Shown: positions 34,850 through 47,476, counted from the stretch's first letter. The stretch is 64,000 nt of DNA from Drosophila persimilis (GCF_003286085.1 NW_020825289.1:8494001-8558000), one strand, 5' to 3'. The notes: generated from the sequence alone by a model not told the origin. Numbers and translations: made by a program.

Positions 34850-37800
34850 GCATCCACGGGGCACAAAAGACACTTGTTTGCAGTCAACCTTGCCTCCCGT
34901 CCTCCTCCTCCTCCTCCCCTACCCGTAAGGCACTTCACACCATTTGGCCAGGGACTCAGTGGCAGGCAAAGCTACGAAAAGGTTCATCCATTCACCTGTT
35001 CTTCATTTAGTCTACCCCCCACAATATCGCCTCGCTTTGAATTTGTATTCATTATCTTTTTGTGTGTGTGTGTGTGCAACGGGAGAGATTACAACGTGCG
35101 GCGCTGGAGGCAGGCGGCAGGCGGCAGCATTGGTTGGATTGGGGGGGAAACGTGAGCGTGCCACCAGCGGGTGGTTTTCTGTACAGATTCCCATTAAAGT
35201 TGGTGCTGCAGCTTAAATAGATTCTGCCACATCTCCGCCTGGTTGCCTGCCTTCTACACGAAACGTGTTTTTCATTACGCAGCCACATTCCCGGGTCCCC
35301 CCCCCATCCCATCCCATCCCATACCAACCAATTCCATTCCATCTATTCAGCCAAAACAAAACGAAACGAAACGAAATGGAATGAAATGAATTGAAACGTG
35401 CCAGACAAGATGGTTCCACGTTTGCCAGTTGGACCGTCAAATAAAGTTAACCACAGCCAAAAGTTTCCACGAACAAAGGTGGGGGATTCCGAAAAGTGTC
35501 TTGTCTTAGTTTATGCCCCGCTTTGGGGCCAAAGGTTTTTTGATAAACTTTTCTGCCTGGCCACCGCCTCTCAACCGCAATTACCTACCACGCCCCCCCA
35601 CCAACAGTCAACCCGTCAAACGATACGGAAAGTTGTGCGGTTCGAAGAAACTACTACTCCGATTCCACAATCCACCCACTGGCAGTGGTTTTCCCCGGGG
35701 AAAATCAATCTCTAAGTGAACTAAAACGGAAATTTTCCCCCCTCCAGACACTTGTAGGCAGGTCCCACATGACAATGAGTGGAAGTGCTTTGCCAGGAGT
35801 CAAAAAGCTAATCAGTGAAGCTAACGGAACGGAACCAATGGAAAACTGGAAACAAATATAACATGTCAAAACTCAGCTTGTCGCAGCTTTTCCATGAGAC
35901 TTAAATACTGGATATTGGATTCTATTAACTGAATTAAAAACACCATTGAATGTACATGTGTACTTCCCACAAAGCTCCAGAGGGGTCTATTCAGTATACA
36001 AGATGTACAACAGCTCCTTAAGGGAGATAAGTATCTGCTTTCAAAGAGTTTTGCCAATGCCTGGGCTTCCTTTTACATTCCCCCATGCCCCATTCCCTCG
36101 TCAAGTGGCAGACAACGGCTGGCATCTTCAAGTACCCAACAGGCTCCTTCTCCATCTCCATCTCCTATCCATTCCATTCCTTTATTGTATCTATCATCTA
36201 ATCGGTGTTGTCAAAGACAGACAACACGACGAACGACTCTATCTGGGCACGCTGAAGAGTCTACTCACTTGATATTCGGCTTGGCGTTGTTGATGACCAT
36301 CTCGCACCGTGGACAGAAGCGATCCTTGCGCAGGTGATTAATGAGGCAACTGTGGCAGACTGCAAACAGAAGGAGAAAAAGTACATTAGTAGGGCTCTCA
36401 AATCGGGCTCAAATGCTGCCCGTACAATAGTGCCATAGAAAGAGGCAAATTAGGATGGGGGTCTGTGAATCGGCATACATAAATTGTACAGATTTCTGTT
36501 TCCCAACTCCAAGTCCCCCCCCCCAAATTGAAACGATTCAAATTTATGTAAAAACATTTCTGCTGCTCCGCCACTCTTCGCCCAGGCGCCCGAGCACTCT
36601 ACCTTCTGGGCAAAGGAAACGCAATCAAGGCTCCCACCCACCCACACAGCCACCCACAGCCATGTAGCCAAAAGGAAAAGCAGGGAACACACACAGAATA
36701 TACAGAGGCCCTGAGAGCGAGCCAAGAAAAAATTACTGCAAAAAAAGTTGTTTTGACTTTAATGCCAATGCCAGGGTCCTGCACGCTACAACTGTCACCC
36801 AGGAACCAGAGACCAGCATGGAGCAGGGGTCTCTATCTCTCTCTCTCCCAGTCTCTCTCTCTCTCTCCCTTTATTTTGGCTTGTTACGCTTGTCCGTCAG
36901 TTTTGGTCCAATACCGAAAATGTAATGCAGGAAGGAAATTCGCAACAGTCCGTCTTTTGGTGGGGTGGCAGGCAACAAAAAGAAAGAAGAAAAAAAACAG
37001 AGAGGAAAAAAAAAGGGAACTCTGGCCATGTTGCTGCCCCCCAAATGGCCTCGAGTGAGAGATGCTGCTGCTGCTGCTGTTGCCACAGCGACTGTGAGAC
37101 TGCAGCAACGACGGCAGCTGTTGCCTGCCGCCACACACGGTCCACAGTACACACAGTACACAAGTCTAGAGTCCAGGTTTGCCCTCTGGGCCGAGAATCC
37201 AGTCCAGGTCCAGTCCAGTCCAGTCCAGTCCAGTCCGGGGCGTTTGACAGTTAGATGGGACTCCCGGGTGCTCTATATATCCGTCTGTCTGTCTCTCTGG
37301 TTGGCTGCTCCATTTCGTTTCAGTCCCCCTCTCATTCCCTCCGCAACTCTCTGGCTGTCTGACCAACAGATTTAAATGAGCCTGACCAAATGTATCCACG
37401 GCCACTGTGTGTCCATTATCAACACATTGGTTTCCTAGATTTACGAACATCAAAAGGAGGAAGAGCCGGAATAAAACGGGGAGGAGTTGCAAAATTAACC
37501 TTACGTCGCTTAAAGGGGGGCCACATTTAATGGCTTAGAGACAGAGAGAGAGATAGAGAGAGTGTGTGTGATATATGGTTATATTCTTTAGTTTTATTGG
37601 TTTAATTCCTTTCTGGGAATGCTAATGTCTTGGATTATTGGTGATTTCGGTAACTTATAGTCTCAGAAAGAATTACTGGGAGGAAAAGGATCCCCCAATC
37701 TGTTTTAAGAACTAAACCATCTTCAAAAATAAATCTTTTAAATAAGATTCTTTTTTCCCGAAATATTGCCATTTTTTTATTGATAATTCTTGAAAAATCC

Positions 37801-38829
37801 TTCAAATATTTCTTTATATACTTGGCTTATTCGCGGTTTCGAAGCTACATTTTAAGAATGTGTTAGCAATGTTTAAACGGTATGGATCCTCCTCTCTCCT
37901 CATCGAATGTCCCACCACAACAGTTGCCTGCAACGGTTTCCCAATCAAGAGTCAAGTACTTAGCCCTACTCCCCGTTTCCCTCCTTGCATGACTCGAGCC
38001 ATTAATGGGCCCACAAACTTATCGCCCGACAACATCTGCGTGTCGTCTGTGGCACGACACCACCCCGCGTTCACCCCCCTTTCGGCAAACATAACTCATC
38101 GCGGCGAGGAAATTTGCCGAGTTTCCAGACAGTTACAGGAGACAGGACAGTGGGAGATGTGGGAGTGGAACGGGCGTAGAGATATACTCATTCTAATCAA
38201 GGCAGACCGATTAGGCGATGCAACACGACTAAGCTGAGAGGGAATTCTGCTTTGTGGTGGGACAGAGGGGGGGATGGGCATACTTACAGGAGTGCAGACA
38301 CTCGACAATTGTCGTGGCATTGATCAGGTAGCCCTGGCACAGGTGACAGATGATGTGCGGATTAACGGCAGTCAGCAGGACTGGTCGTGGCGTTGTTGCT
38401 GTTACCAGTTCGGTGTTCCCGGGTGCTGCCAAATCGGAAGTATCTGCTGCCTCCTCGTCAGCGGAGGCGCCACCATTGCTGCTGGCATCCTCTGATGTGG
38501 CCGTTGTCGTCGACCAGGCCGACGATGAGCAGCATGAGGCGGAGGAGGAGGCGGCCTCGACTGATTCGACGACATTAGGAGTAGTTGCCGGTGGCGTTGA
38601 TTCCTTCTTGATGTTCTTTTCTAACATGCTTTTTGCTGCTGCTACTGTTGCTGCTGCTACTGTTGCTGTTGCTGCTGCTGTTGCTGCTGGCGTTGCTGCT
38701 GGTGTTGCATTAGTTGTTGTTGTTGTTGGTGTTGCAACTGTTGCTGTTACTGCTGCTAATGTGTTTTCACTTTTTACTTTAATGCTGCTGACAGCAAAAA
38801 CTTGCTGCTGCTGCTGCTGTTGCTGTTGT

Positions 38830-38892
<63 letters not shown>

Positions 38893-39254
38893 TGCTGTTG
38901 CTGTTGTTGCTGCTGTTGCTGCTGCTGCTGTTTCTGCTGCTGTTGCTGCTGCTGCTTCTGCTGGCGTTGCTTCATTTGCATTTGCATTTTATCAGCACTT
39001 GTCGACGTCACATTTGTTGCAGTGGCAGTGGCTGTGGCTGTTGCTGCAGTTGTCGTTGTTGTTGGCGCTTTCAGAGACAAAGCCAGCTTTTTGCTGCTAT
39101 TGCTGACAGCGCTGCTTTTGGCTGCTGCTTTCGCCGCTGCCGCTGCCGCTTGCGCCGCCGCTGGCGCTGGCGCTGGCTTTTGTGTGTGTGCCATTGTTGT
39201 AGTTGCAGTTGCAGTTGTTGTTGCCGCTTTCGACTCTGGCGTCATCATAATCAT
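28260..39254 (-). CDS. Psc: Psc (Posterior sex combs), Polycomb-group RING protein, 4 coding exons
   Basis: PRC1 subunit that compacts chromatin and supports H2A ubiquitylation and silencing in the nucleus. CDS read as complement(join(28260..31977,32102..32305,36269..36359,38288..39254)), 4,980 nt, 1,659 aa, all junctions GT..AG and in phase. The N-terminus MIMMTPES has two candidate starts, 39254 and 39248; melanogaster Psc starts MMTPES. A RING finger spans the 38288/36359 junction: CHLCQGYLINATTIVECLHS, then FCHSCLINHLRKDRFCPRC. A RAWUL domain follows across the last two exons (RPRYLQCPAMCRVSHLKKFV to TLMDIAYIYTW). The large last exon encodes a long disordered Ser/Pro/Lys-rich region with PPPP runs and Ala-Gln repeats (AAQAAQAAQ). 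A polyglutamine block at 38802-38930 makes the N-terminus longer than in melanogaster (about 1,600 aa in total). Divergent from Su(z)2. Confidence 0.95.
34611..34634. repeat. (CTG)n microsatellite
   Basis: Eight CTG units inside a Psc intron. Confidence 0.9.
34809..34848. repeat. (CAGC)n tetranucleotide repeat
   Basis: About ten CAGC units without interruption, inside a Psc intron. Confidence 0.9.
35295..35330. repeat. C-run and (ATCCC)n pentamer repeat, with a facing (AACGA)n tract
   Basis: A run of nine C is followed by ATCCC pentamers. About 20 bp later, roughly 35,350-35,400, comes AACGA/AATGA pentamer DNA. Both are in a Psc intron. Confidence 0.8.
36360..38287 (-). other. Psc: Psc intron within the RING finger (about 1.9 kb)
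   Basis: The intron splits the RING finger after the third zinc ligand region (ECLHS). It holds GAGA-type DNA: CT runs at about 36,835-36,868 and GA-rich DNA at 37,543-37,569. GCCATG cores occur at about 36,659 and 37,026. A (CAGTC)n tract lies at 37,199-37,236. GAGA and Pho-like motifs together are consistent with Polycomb-complex binding, but this is only suggestive. Confidence 0.55.
37199..37236. repeat. (CAGTC)n pentanucleotide repeat
   Basis: About seven copies of CAGTC, the first ones imperfect. Confidence 0.85.
38802..38930 (-). repeat. Psc: Polyglutamine-coding (CAG/CAA)n tract in Psc
   Basis: 129 bp in frame, coding 43 uninterrupted glutamines from mixed CAG and CAA codons. It is flanked on the N-terminal side by a Q/K-rich stretch to about 38,980. 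Mixed codons suggest selection or age rather than a fresh slippage event. Confidence 0.95.
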
Positions 39255-39302
39255 AATACTCGTTGCCTCGTATTCGCTCGTGTGTGTTGCACAAGCGTCA
39301 AT
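39255..39302 (-). other. Psc: 5' UTR part of the first coding exon of Psc
   Basis: On the minus strand a TTTTCCAG acceptor ends at 39303, so the exon starts at 39302, 48 nt before the first in-frame ATG. An upstream untranslated exon therefore exists somewhere to the right. The frame runs open through this leader but has no upstream ATG. Confidence 0.6.
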
Positions 39303-39389
39303 CTGGAAAATAGACAAAGCAGAAAGTTGAAATTAAATGTGAAATGCGAAATGGAAATTTGTTAGGCGAGCGCGGAGCTTTCATGCAGA

Positions 39390-40100
39390 TTGTAAACAAA
39401 TCCAACGCCATGGCAAGAGCTTTAAGCTCAGCTCAGCTGCTCAGGAAAAAGCTGAATCGAAAGAATTTGTTCTGCGGACGGACCCAGAACTCTCTACGAT
39501 CGGATTTCGTGCTCTGTTTTCCTAGGAGATTGGAACCCAGAAACGGCTGTTAATCGGAATAGCTGGAAATCGGAGCCAACTGTGAGTCAACAGCTGATCG
39601 AATGAAGAAAAGCGATACCAGGTTCGATTCTGTTATCTTTGTTGGCCCACAAAACAGATCCAAAACCAGACATCCAAAGCGGTATTTATGCAGCATTTAA
39701 AGTCAAAACAATGGCCACAAAGGTCCAAAGAGGCACTAAAGGAATAACTTTGAGGCAGCAGAGGAGGGGAGGGAGTTTGTGGCAGGGCACAAGCGGGGGA
39801 GGGATTTTAGAGGTAGACGAGGTGGTGTGGTTCCTTGTTCTGCCGCCACTGACATTAAACAATATGTAAGCCATTATATGCAATCAGTCGATGGATGCGG
39901 GGCCTCCGATAATGGATGTGTTGCTGTTTGGGCCCCTGCATAGCAGTGTTGCCATGGGAATGTTTGCAAATATTGAAATCCACAGCACTCGGGGGAGCAT
40001 TGGGCGAGCACAGACTCCGACTCCGACTCTCTCGCACTCGCACCACCGAAAGGGGTGAAGGGATGGTCGAGTGGTGGGAGTGAATGGCTACCCAGACACC
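39390..40100. promoter_or_regulatory. Candidate Polycomb response element next to Psc
   Basis: Five GCCAT (Pho core) matches on either strand: 39407-39411 (in GCCATGGC), 39711-39715, 39870-39874, 39951-39955 and 40084-40088, plus a CTCTC GAGA-factor core at 40027-40031. Chance alone would give one or two in 700 bp. The region lies just upstream of the first Psc coding exon. The Psc-Su(z)2 locus is known to be a Polycomb target, so an element here is plausible but not shown. Confidence 0.35.
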
Positions 40101-41132
40101 CGGAGTGGCAAATGGCAGTGGCAAGTACATGGAAAATGTATTCCAAACAATTTCAAGCTGTTTTTGCATCAACGCCCCGTTAAAAAGTCAAGGTACGAAC
40201 ACGAAAACTTTTACCAAAAACTTTTTCAGTCAACGAACCGAATGCGAAAATCATACCCGAATGGGAAATTGGAATGGGAATAAAACTGGGAATGGAAATG
40301 GAAATGGAATATGAATGAGAATGAGAATACGGAAGCGCAGAGTGGAGGAGAATAACAGACCTTGTGTCCGGGCGAAACCTCTTTAAATCCTTTTTACAGC
40401 AAAATTTAAGAGGCTGGCTGCCGACACAAGACTTTAACCCTTCCTTCCCATTCCCATTCCCATGTTCTGGTCCCATTCCCACAATATATACAGGCGGCTT
40501 TTTGTTGACGGAGGGGAGAAGAAACGCGCGCGCAAAAAAAAATGTGAGTACCAACATGAAAAGGATAATAAAAAGCAGCGGAATTTCTCATGTCTACGTG
40601 TGTGTGTGTGGGTCTACGAGTGTGTGTGTGTGCGTGCAGGAGTGTGGAAAGAATGGAAAGGCAAAGGCAAAGGGATGGAATGGTAAGGACTGTGCCTGAA
40701 GAGAGCGGTGAGCGGGGAGCGGGGAGGGAGGCAGAGCGCAGACTGTGACAATGCACGGCAACTCGACGGACGACAGCGAACGCAATTCGGAGAATGCAGG
40801 GCAGAGTGCTCCGAAAGCCGAGACTGCGGCTTTATCTCCTCTTTCACACACTCATACACACAGTTGCACTCTTCCAAGCGCCGACCGACCGACCGACCGT
40901 CCGCTTTCATTCAGTAAAAAGATGAAGCAGGCAGCAAAACAGAATGCCAGATAATCAGAGGTTGGAACCCGCACACACACACACAAACAAACACACGCAC
41001 GTTGGACTGCGGCGGCTCTTGGGGAGACTTTCAATTGTGCCCAATCGAAATTCTCACTTTGGGGCAAGTTGTTGTTGCTTCTGCTGTCAACGTGTGTCGC
41101 CAGATAAGGGGCTCACAGCTGTGGGTGGGGAA

Positions 41133-41154
41133 AGAGAGAGAGAGAGAGAGAGAG
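41133..41154. repeat. (GA)n tract
   Basis: About 11 AG units, a strong potential GAGA-factor (Trl) binding site upstream of Psc. Confidence 0.85.
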
Positions 41155-42775
41155 TGGTGGAGCAACAGCTGTGCTTGAACAGTGTTGAGCAACGCAACGA
41201 CTCTTTTCATTAGATATATTTACCTTTTGGTTGGTTGTATGCTGCTAATCCAGCCAGTTAATTGGCATCGTGAGGCGGGGGGTACGGGAACTGTATCCAA
41301 TTGCAGGGTATTTGTTTGTAATCCACAGTGTATGCTAACGCTCAGCTTTAACACAGCGCTTCATTTCTTTTACTTCTCTTCTTTCTTTACTCCACAAACA
41401 AACACGAACACACACACTCACACTTTGCGCTCATCGGCGCCCTGCTTTCGTAAGCACCTTTATTGTGTATTCCGCTTTGCTCTATGTTTTCTGCGCGCAC
41501 ACAAACACACACGCACACGAACAAGAGTGAACCGAACCGTTTATATGGACGGGTATATAAGGCCGAGTGAGTGCTGCTGCCGCTGTTGCTGCGGCATTTG
41601 TCACACAAGAACGAGACACAAAGGAAATTTCGAGCATGCAACCGATAGTTGCCGTTGCATTTGATAATTAATATTTCTTAATTTTTTTTTATAATTTTAA
41701 ATTATTTTAGCTTTATAGAAAACTTAAGCCGTTTACACTTGTGCACTTGGTTACTGTAAATATTTTAGAGCGCACTTTGGTAGCGATATTGTGGAGCACC
41801 GTACGTCCGTTTCAACTGCGAGCTGCGACCACGCTGTTTCTGTTTCTGTTTCTGCCGCTCGCTGCTATGTACAGCAACCTCTGCCGACTATTTACTCACT
41901 CACACACACTCGCGCGCACACGAACTCAGGTAGACAGCCAACTAACTGCCTGCTGCTGTTCCGCCACTGCAGCTATCTCGCTCGCTCTGGCCTCTCACTG
42001 GACGGCTGTTTCTTTCTGCTTCCTTCGGTTTCTTTTTTCTGCGCTCTCTCTGCTTCGCGTTGGTCTCTCTCGCGGGGCGTTTTATTCGTTTCCTTTCTTT
42101 GTTCCGTACTCGCAATGTGTCGTCCGCTACGAACCGTTCTCGCTTGCGTTTGCTTTGCATCTGAATCGCTCGCCTGCTTTTGCTTTGTATCTGACTCGCT
42201 GCTTCGGTCGCTTCGCTGCTGCGACGCTGACTGCGACGTTGGCTTTGCTTTTGCGTTTGGTGTTGGTTGCCTTTTGGGTCTTTTGCTGTGCCTGCTGTTT
42301 CTTTGTTCGTCGACTCGGAGTGTTTTCATGTACAGAGCTGCGCTGCTCTGTAGATACTATTTGGCTATGTACAGCAGAATCTATGTATCTTCTTCTTCGG
42401 ATCTTCGTTTCGTACGGCCGTCTGTTATGTACATTTTTCCTTTCAGTCGCACTCTTTCCCTTTTTATGACTCTTCAACTTCTGATCCATATGCAAACAGT
42501 ATGTACGTAATCCCATGTGCAAACACTTTGTAAAATGGTTCTGTACATAAGAGTATTACCTTACCTACTGGCCACATTTGCAGTTTACTCATATTTCGCC
42601 AATTTCCGTAGACGGAAAATTGCATATTCGCACGTAGGCGTACAGTACAGCGCAGCACAGGGCCTCTACCCCCTCTCTCTCGCTCGCACAGTCTAGGCCC
42701 CAAATTGGAATATCGGCAACAATCAGCAGGCAGCAGGCACGGCACTCGAGTCCAAGTCCCAGCAACAAAAGCTCT

Positions 42776-42793
42776 CCCTCTCTCTCTCTCTCT
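42776..42793. repeat. (CT)n tract
   Basis: Pyrimidine tract of CT units near a CG-rich stretch upstream of Psc; potential GAGA-factor site. Confidence 0.85.
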
Positions 42794-45700
42794 GTCTGTC
42801 CAATCAGTGGCAGCAACAAGAGCAGCAACTCCGTTCGTTTCCGTTTCTGCGATCGCGAATGTACCGTTGGATTACGTAACAGTGTAGATCTAACAGATAA
42901 CAAAAGAGTCCCAGTCCCAGACCCAGTCTCAGGCCACGACGAGCAAGATGTTGCGGCACTTTCTATGCGAAAAAAATTGAATGTTTTTCGCGTAGGTTGC
43001 AGATTTCCTCAACCGAGTATTTTATGTTCATTTTCTGTGGAGATGAGATGCTTTATAAGGAAACAAAGCCAATCATTACCAGATATAAGCTATATGTATG
43101 TGTCTTTCAAATTGGAGAAACAACTGGCGAAATTCACAAGGTTTCCTCCACTTATGCGGAAAAGTATCTAGTTTCAATCAATCTTGCTGAAGGTATGAAT
43201 TTATTCCCGAAACCCTTACGTTGCTTTCTTTTAATAGAATTGGAATCGGAGTAAGGGTTTCCCTGAAATGAATGGAGAAAATGGAAAGTAGAAGCTATGG
43301 TTAGACGATTTGGAATAAACTTCCGAACTGAATATCATTAGCTCGTGGATGGGGAACATTTTTGAACTACGAGAATAGGGAATCCTTTTCTTATCAACCT
43401 CTTTGTTTCTATAGCACTCCAGCATGGGGAAAATGGGTAATCCCTGGCAAAGAGCAGATAAAGTAGGGTCTCAAAAACTGAGGGATTACAGGAAGCTTTA
43501 GCTGCAGGGATTACACGTAGATCTGATTCGAAGTATAAAGTTACAAGAGGAAAAATAAAGTCTCACAGCCTCGAAAAACTTGAAAACCCATAGAAAACTT
43601 CAGTTGCAACGTAGAGAAATGTTTACGTACATCTGATATTCATAAGACAACAAAAAGCTCAGAACAAAATCTTTCGAAAACAGCTTAAATATCGCAGTGC
43701 AACGTGCACAACAAACAAAGGGACTCAATTTAAATAGAAAATATAACTCAATTATTTAAGCCTACTTTAAAAATTTCTGAAACTGCACCTTGGGCCACTT
43801 TAATATACAGCTTAATCTTTTGTTCTCCTTTTAAGAGTGTATTATTCGTTGGAATTCTCTCTCATTAGCTCAATTTAGCTGAGGAACGATTGTACTGTAT
43901 AAAAAACAATATAGTTTTTGGTTGAAGGATTCAATAAAATCCAATGTTTGATTACAAATACTTAGCCAATTTCTTTTACTTGAAATTGAGGCATTCAATC
44001 TTCTGCAGTATGGAGAATATTGAAGATTTTCGGTAATACTCAAATTTATAATAGCGGTTATATATTTAGTAGAACTGATCCCAATAATCGATGTAAATAT
44101 CTATAGAATCGATTGTTAAGTTTTTTTTAAAGCATCGATTCCATTTTTGCGCGAATTTTTGATTTTGTTTATATTATGGCGACCTTTTAAATTTTACTTA
44201 TGCCTGCGTGAAAGCCTCCAATACAGGCTGCAAAACAAAGCCGGCTTTCTTTTCTTGTATGAAGACAAAAAGTACCAACATTGTTTTAAAAAAAACGTTC
44301 CTGTATCGTTATCTATGCATGATCCACGGAGTCCGAGAGGATTTTTAGACAGCTCTTCTATCCATCCCGCCTTAAGGACTAGAATTGCTGATAAGTTAAA
44401 AAAAAGTAATGGGTATTTTAGATTTAATTCATTAAATTAATTTTTTGAAATCTAAATATTTAAGATACTATTTTAGGATAATCTGTACATACACTGAAAA
44501 AAATTCAAATGAGGATTGAATTGTCTTAAAGTTTTGGTTTTATGATGCAACCACTTCTCGAAGGTTCTGAAACTCGCACTTATCTAACCATGAATCAGAA
44601 TATATGTAATTTAAATAAAGCAAATGAGTAATTATTCTCTGGGGATGTAGGCAGTTTAATCAAGCGAATGTAAAATTACGTGATAAACAAAAAATATAAT
44701 TTCCAAGAATTATCTTTAATACATTATGGATATCGGTTGGAATTCTTAGGAAACGGATGACCAAAAGCAGCACACAAGTAGGAGAAGGTTAGTGAAAGAC
44801 TGATGTCCAAGGTTCTTGCAATTTTAGATTAAACATAAATGAATTGGGAAGCGAATCAGTAATCGTGAATTCAATTAAAACTGTTGTTTTTTTATCTGCC
44901 CGTTTTAATCCGTCTTCATGATGCCGTAGTCGACATTCTTAACTAAATAAGTGGTCCTCTAAATTCCTTTATTGGTAATTAAAGGTATATTTATCTATAG
45001 CTAAGATATCTTAAGAGCCCTAACATAACATTATCGTTATGAAAAACGTAAAAATCTCTTGAGTTTTATGACAGAAAGACGGTTCCACTTCAGTTGGCAA
45101 TTTGTGGATTCTTGGGAATATTATACATATATTGTTACAAAAAGAGGTAGTGCCATATGGTTAACCATGAGGTTTTTAGAAAAGATATTCGCATAATTTG
45201 AGTTGTTATAGTTATATGTTTATATTCACTGAGAACTCTATCTTTTTATTCATTACAAGTGCAATTATGATCACTACGTTTAGAGTACTTTTGTACTCCC
45301 ATCTGGATTCTATATGGGCTGCTCCGTGGAATGCCCCTAGAGGCTTTGACCGTGTTTATCGATTGGAATTATGGCTAATTTCTATATGCCCAGTTTCATC
45401 AAGGAATATCAATTACATTCTAGCAGTAATTGTCGCCTCTCTTTCTCTCTGAGCGATTAGAAGCACTCGAGCAGACACTAATCCCCGAGTCACTTGCTCT
45501 CTCTAGAATCATTAAGTGTGGCCCCATCTGTAGTCGCTGCCGCATCCCCAGCAGTCCCGTTCCGTTCCGCTACCGTTGGTGGCAATCGAAGGCGGACGCC
45601 ATCTTAAGTCGGCCGTCCTCATCAACGGCTGATTGAGCTCATCCTGTGCGGCGGGCGTTCGCCTGTTGCCTGGTGCACTCTTGCGGGATGGGATGGTACG

Positions 45701-46395
45701 AACTGGGGGCCCAGAGAGCAGTAAATTATTGATTGGCTTTAATGCCGAGCGATAGATTGCCTCAACTGGTTTTAACAGCTTAATTGAGACCCCATGAAGC
45801 AATAAATGCGATAAAGCGACAGACCTCGACTCGGGCTTAGTCCATGCCGTACTCCAGCGCGGACGGATTCCAGCACGAGAAAGAGAAACTAATAATGTGC
45901 CGCACAGTGGAGAGACGACGACGTTGGAGCCAGAGTCGTGTCCATAGCTGCCCACTGTCCGCTGTTGCCCCCGCTCGCTGCCAGATGCCGATGCCCAGCA
46001 ACCAAAAGCAACAACAACAAGAGAAGTCTTGCTTCTGGGGCCGAGGCTTTTGATACTCTTACAGACCTATTGTTCCTATGACAGTTATCTGATATTGTCA
46101 GCCAGTTCTGCTACAATTATGCGGAGAGTGCGAACAAATAAAGGAGGAAACAGACAGACATGCATAATGATGGTCTAGGTACATTCATTCCTCTTGAAGT
46201 CGGAAGTGCTTTCTTCATTGCGTTTCAAACATCTTGTCAAAGCCAGAATACCCTCTCGGCAAGGGTATAACAAGCAACGCCAGCATCTGCAAGTGAGGGG
46301 CAGCGGCAGCAAGCAGCAAGAAGCAACAGCAACTCCAGTAGCAGCCTCCCCAGTGAATGGGGGGCATTTAAGTTTAATTTGTGTGCCGCCGCTAA

Positions 46396-46416
46396 CGTTG
46401 ACGTTGACGTTGACGT
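46396..46416. repeat. (GTTGAC)n short tandem repeat
   Basis: Three and a half copies of GTTGAC. Confidence 0.8.
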
Positions 46417-47458
46417 CGCTGCCGCTGTTTTCTCCTCTTCTCCTACTCTTTACTCCTCGTGACGAACCGAACCGAAGCGATCCGATCCAACCCGACCGGT
46501 CTCTCCTACCACCTTCCTTCCCACCTTAGCAAATCAATCCACACAAGCAATGACCGAACGGCTCAGAGATTCGTTGTTGTTGCTGCTGCTGGCGCTCGCT
46601 GGCTGAATTCAGGGCGCATGTCGAGACGAACAGCACAAATACAATCGCATTTTGTATGTATGTATGCATGTACATATCTGCCAGTTGAATTTTCCCAATA
46701 CGCTTTGCTTGTGACGTCACAAGCATCATCAGCTTCAGCCGCAGCCTCAGCATCGGAATCGAATCGTCATCATCGGTCTCATCATTATTAGCACAACAGC
46801 AGATGTTTATGTGCGCCCCGTGTGCGTGTGTGTGTGCAGTATGTGTGAGCAAATGTGCATCTGTGTGCCTTGGCATACAGTTGTTATTGCCTTGCCTCGC
46901 TTTTATCTACGCTCGCACAGGCAGGCCAGAGTCGGAGTCGAGTCGAGTCAGAATTCGTGCTGTACAGAGCATAATAATGAGTTTTCTCACTTCTGCTGCG
47001 TATCGTCTCTGTCGTTTCCACACAGTTTCCCAATGAACGTCGAAGGGCGGTTAGGGCAGAAGGGATAATTTGGAATAATATTGGAATTATAAGTAAGGTT
47101 GTCAGATACAAGATACGACCAAACGAAACGAGCTGCGCTACATGCTACGCAAATACATGCAACCCCCTCATACATACCCTATGTATGTACATGGATATAA
47201 AACTGGTTGCTAGAGCTGGCTGTGCGAGGGCAAGAATATGTGTGGAATGGAGAAGGCAAAAATAACTGACGGCAGCAGCAGCGAAGCCATATACATGCGA
47301 GCAGAGCGAAGCGAGCATAAAGTAAGGCAGAGACGAAAAACAAGCAAGCAAGCAACTCAACTCCGAATTATGTTTGTGAGAGGGTTCGAGAGAGGAGAGC
47401 AAGCAAGCGTTTACTGAGAGGGAACGAACCAAAGCAGGAGAATGAATGGTTAGCCCAG

Positions 47459-47476
47459 GGAGAGAGAGAGAGAGAG
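47459..47476. repeat. (GA)n tract with nearby GAGAG motifs
   Basis: Nine AG units. Additional GAGAG motifs lie at about 47,378-47,425 and a GCCAT core at about 47,288. It could bind GAGA factor in the Psc-Su(z)2 interval. Confidence 0.8.

Larger units (their letters stand above)
32306..36268 (-). other. Psc: Psc intron (about 4 kb)
   Basis: Intron between the RING-completing exon and the RAWUL-start exon. It contains (CTG)n at 34611-34634, (CAGC)n at 34809-34848 and an ATCCC pentamer repeat near 35,295-35,330. Frames inside it are short and repetitive. No nested gene recognised. Confidence 0.7.

Noticed and set aside
34809-37236. Regular short repeats that could suggest a CRISPR-like array
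   Set aside because: Units are 4-5 bp without unique spacers; ordinary microsatellites in a fly intron.
38350-39330. 326-codon plus-strand frame rich in Cys, Ala and Val
   Set aside because: Antisense of the Psc N-terminal exon. The Cys run is the reverse of the polyglutamine tract, and there is no family signal.
41741-42510. Two overlapping plus-strand frames of about 240 codons, Leu/Phe/Ser/Arg-rich
   Set aside because: Overlap in two frames with a third frame on the other strand. Composition follows the CT/CG-rich promoter-like DNA, with no domain.
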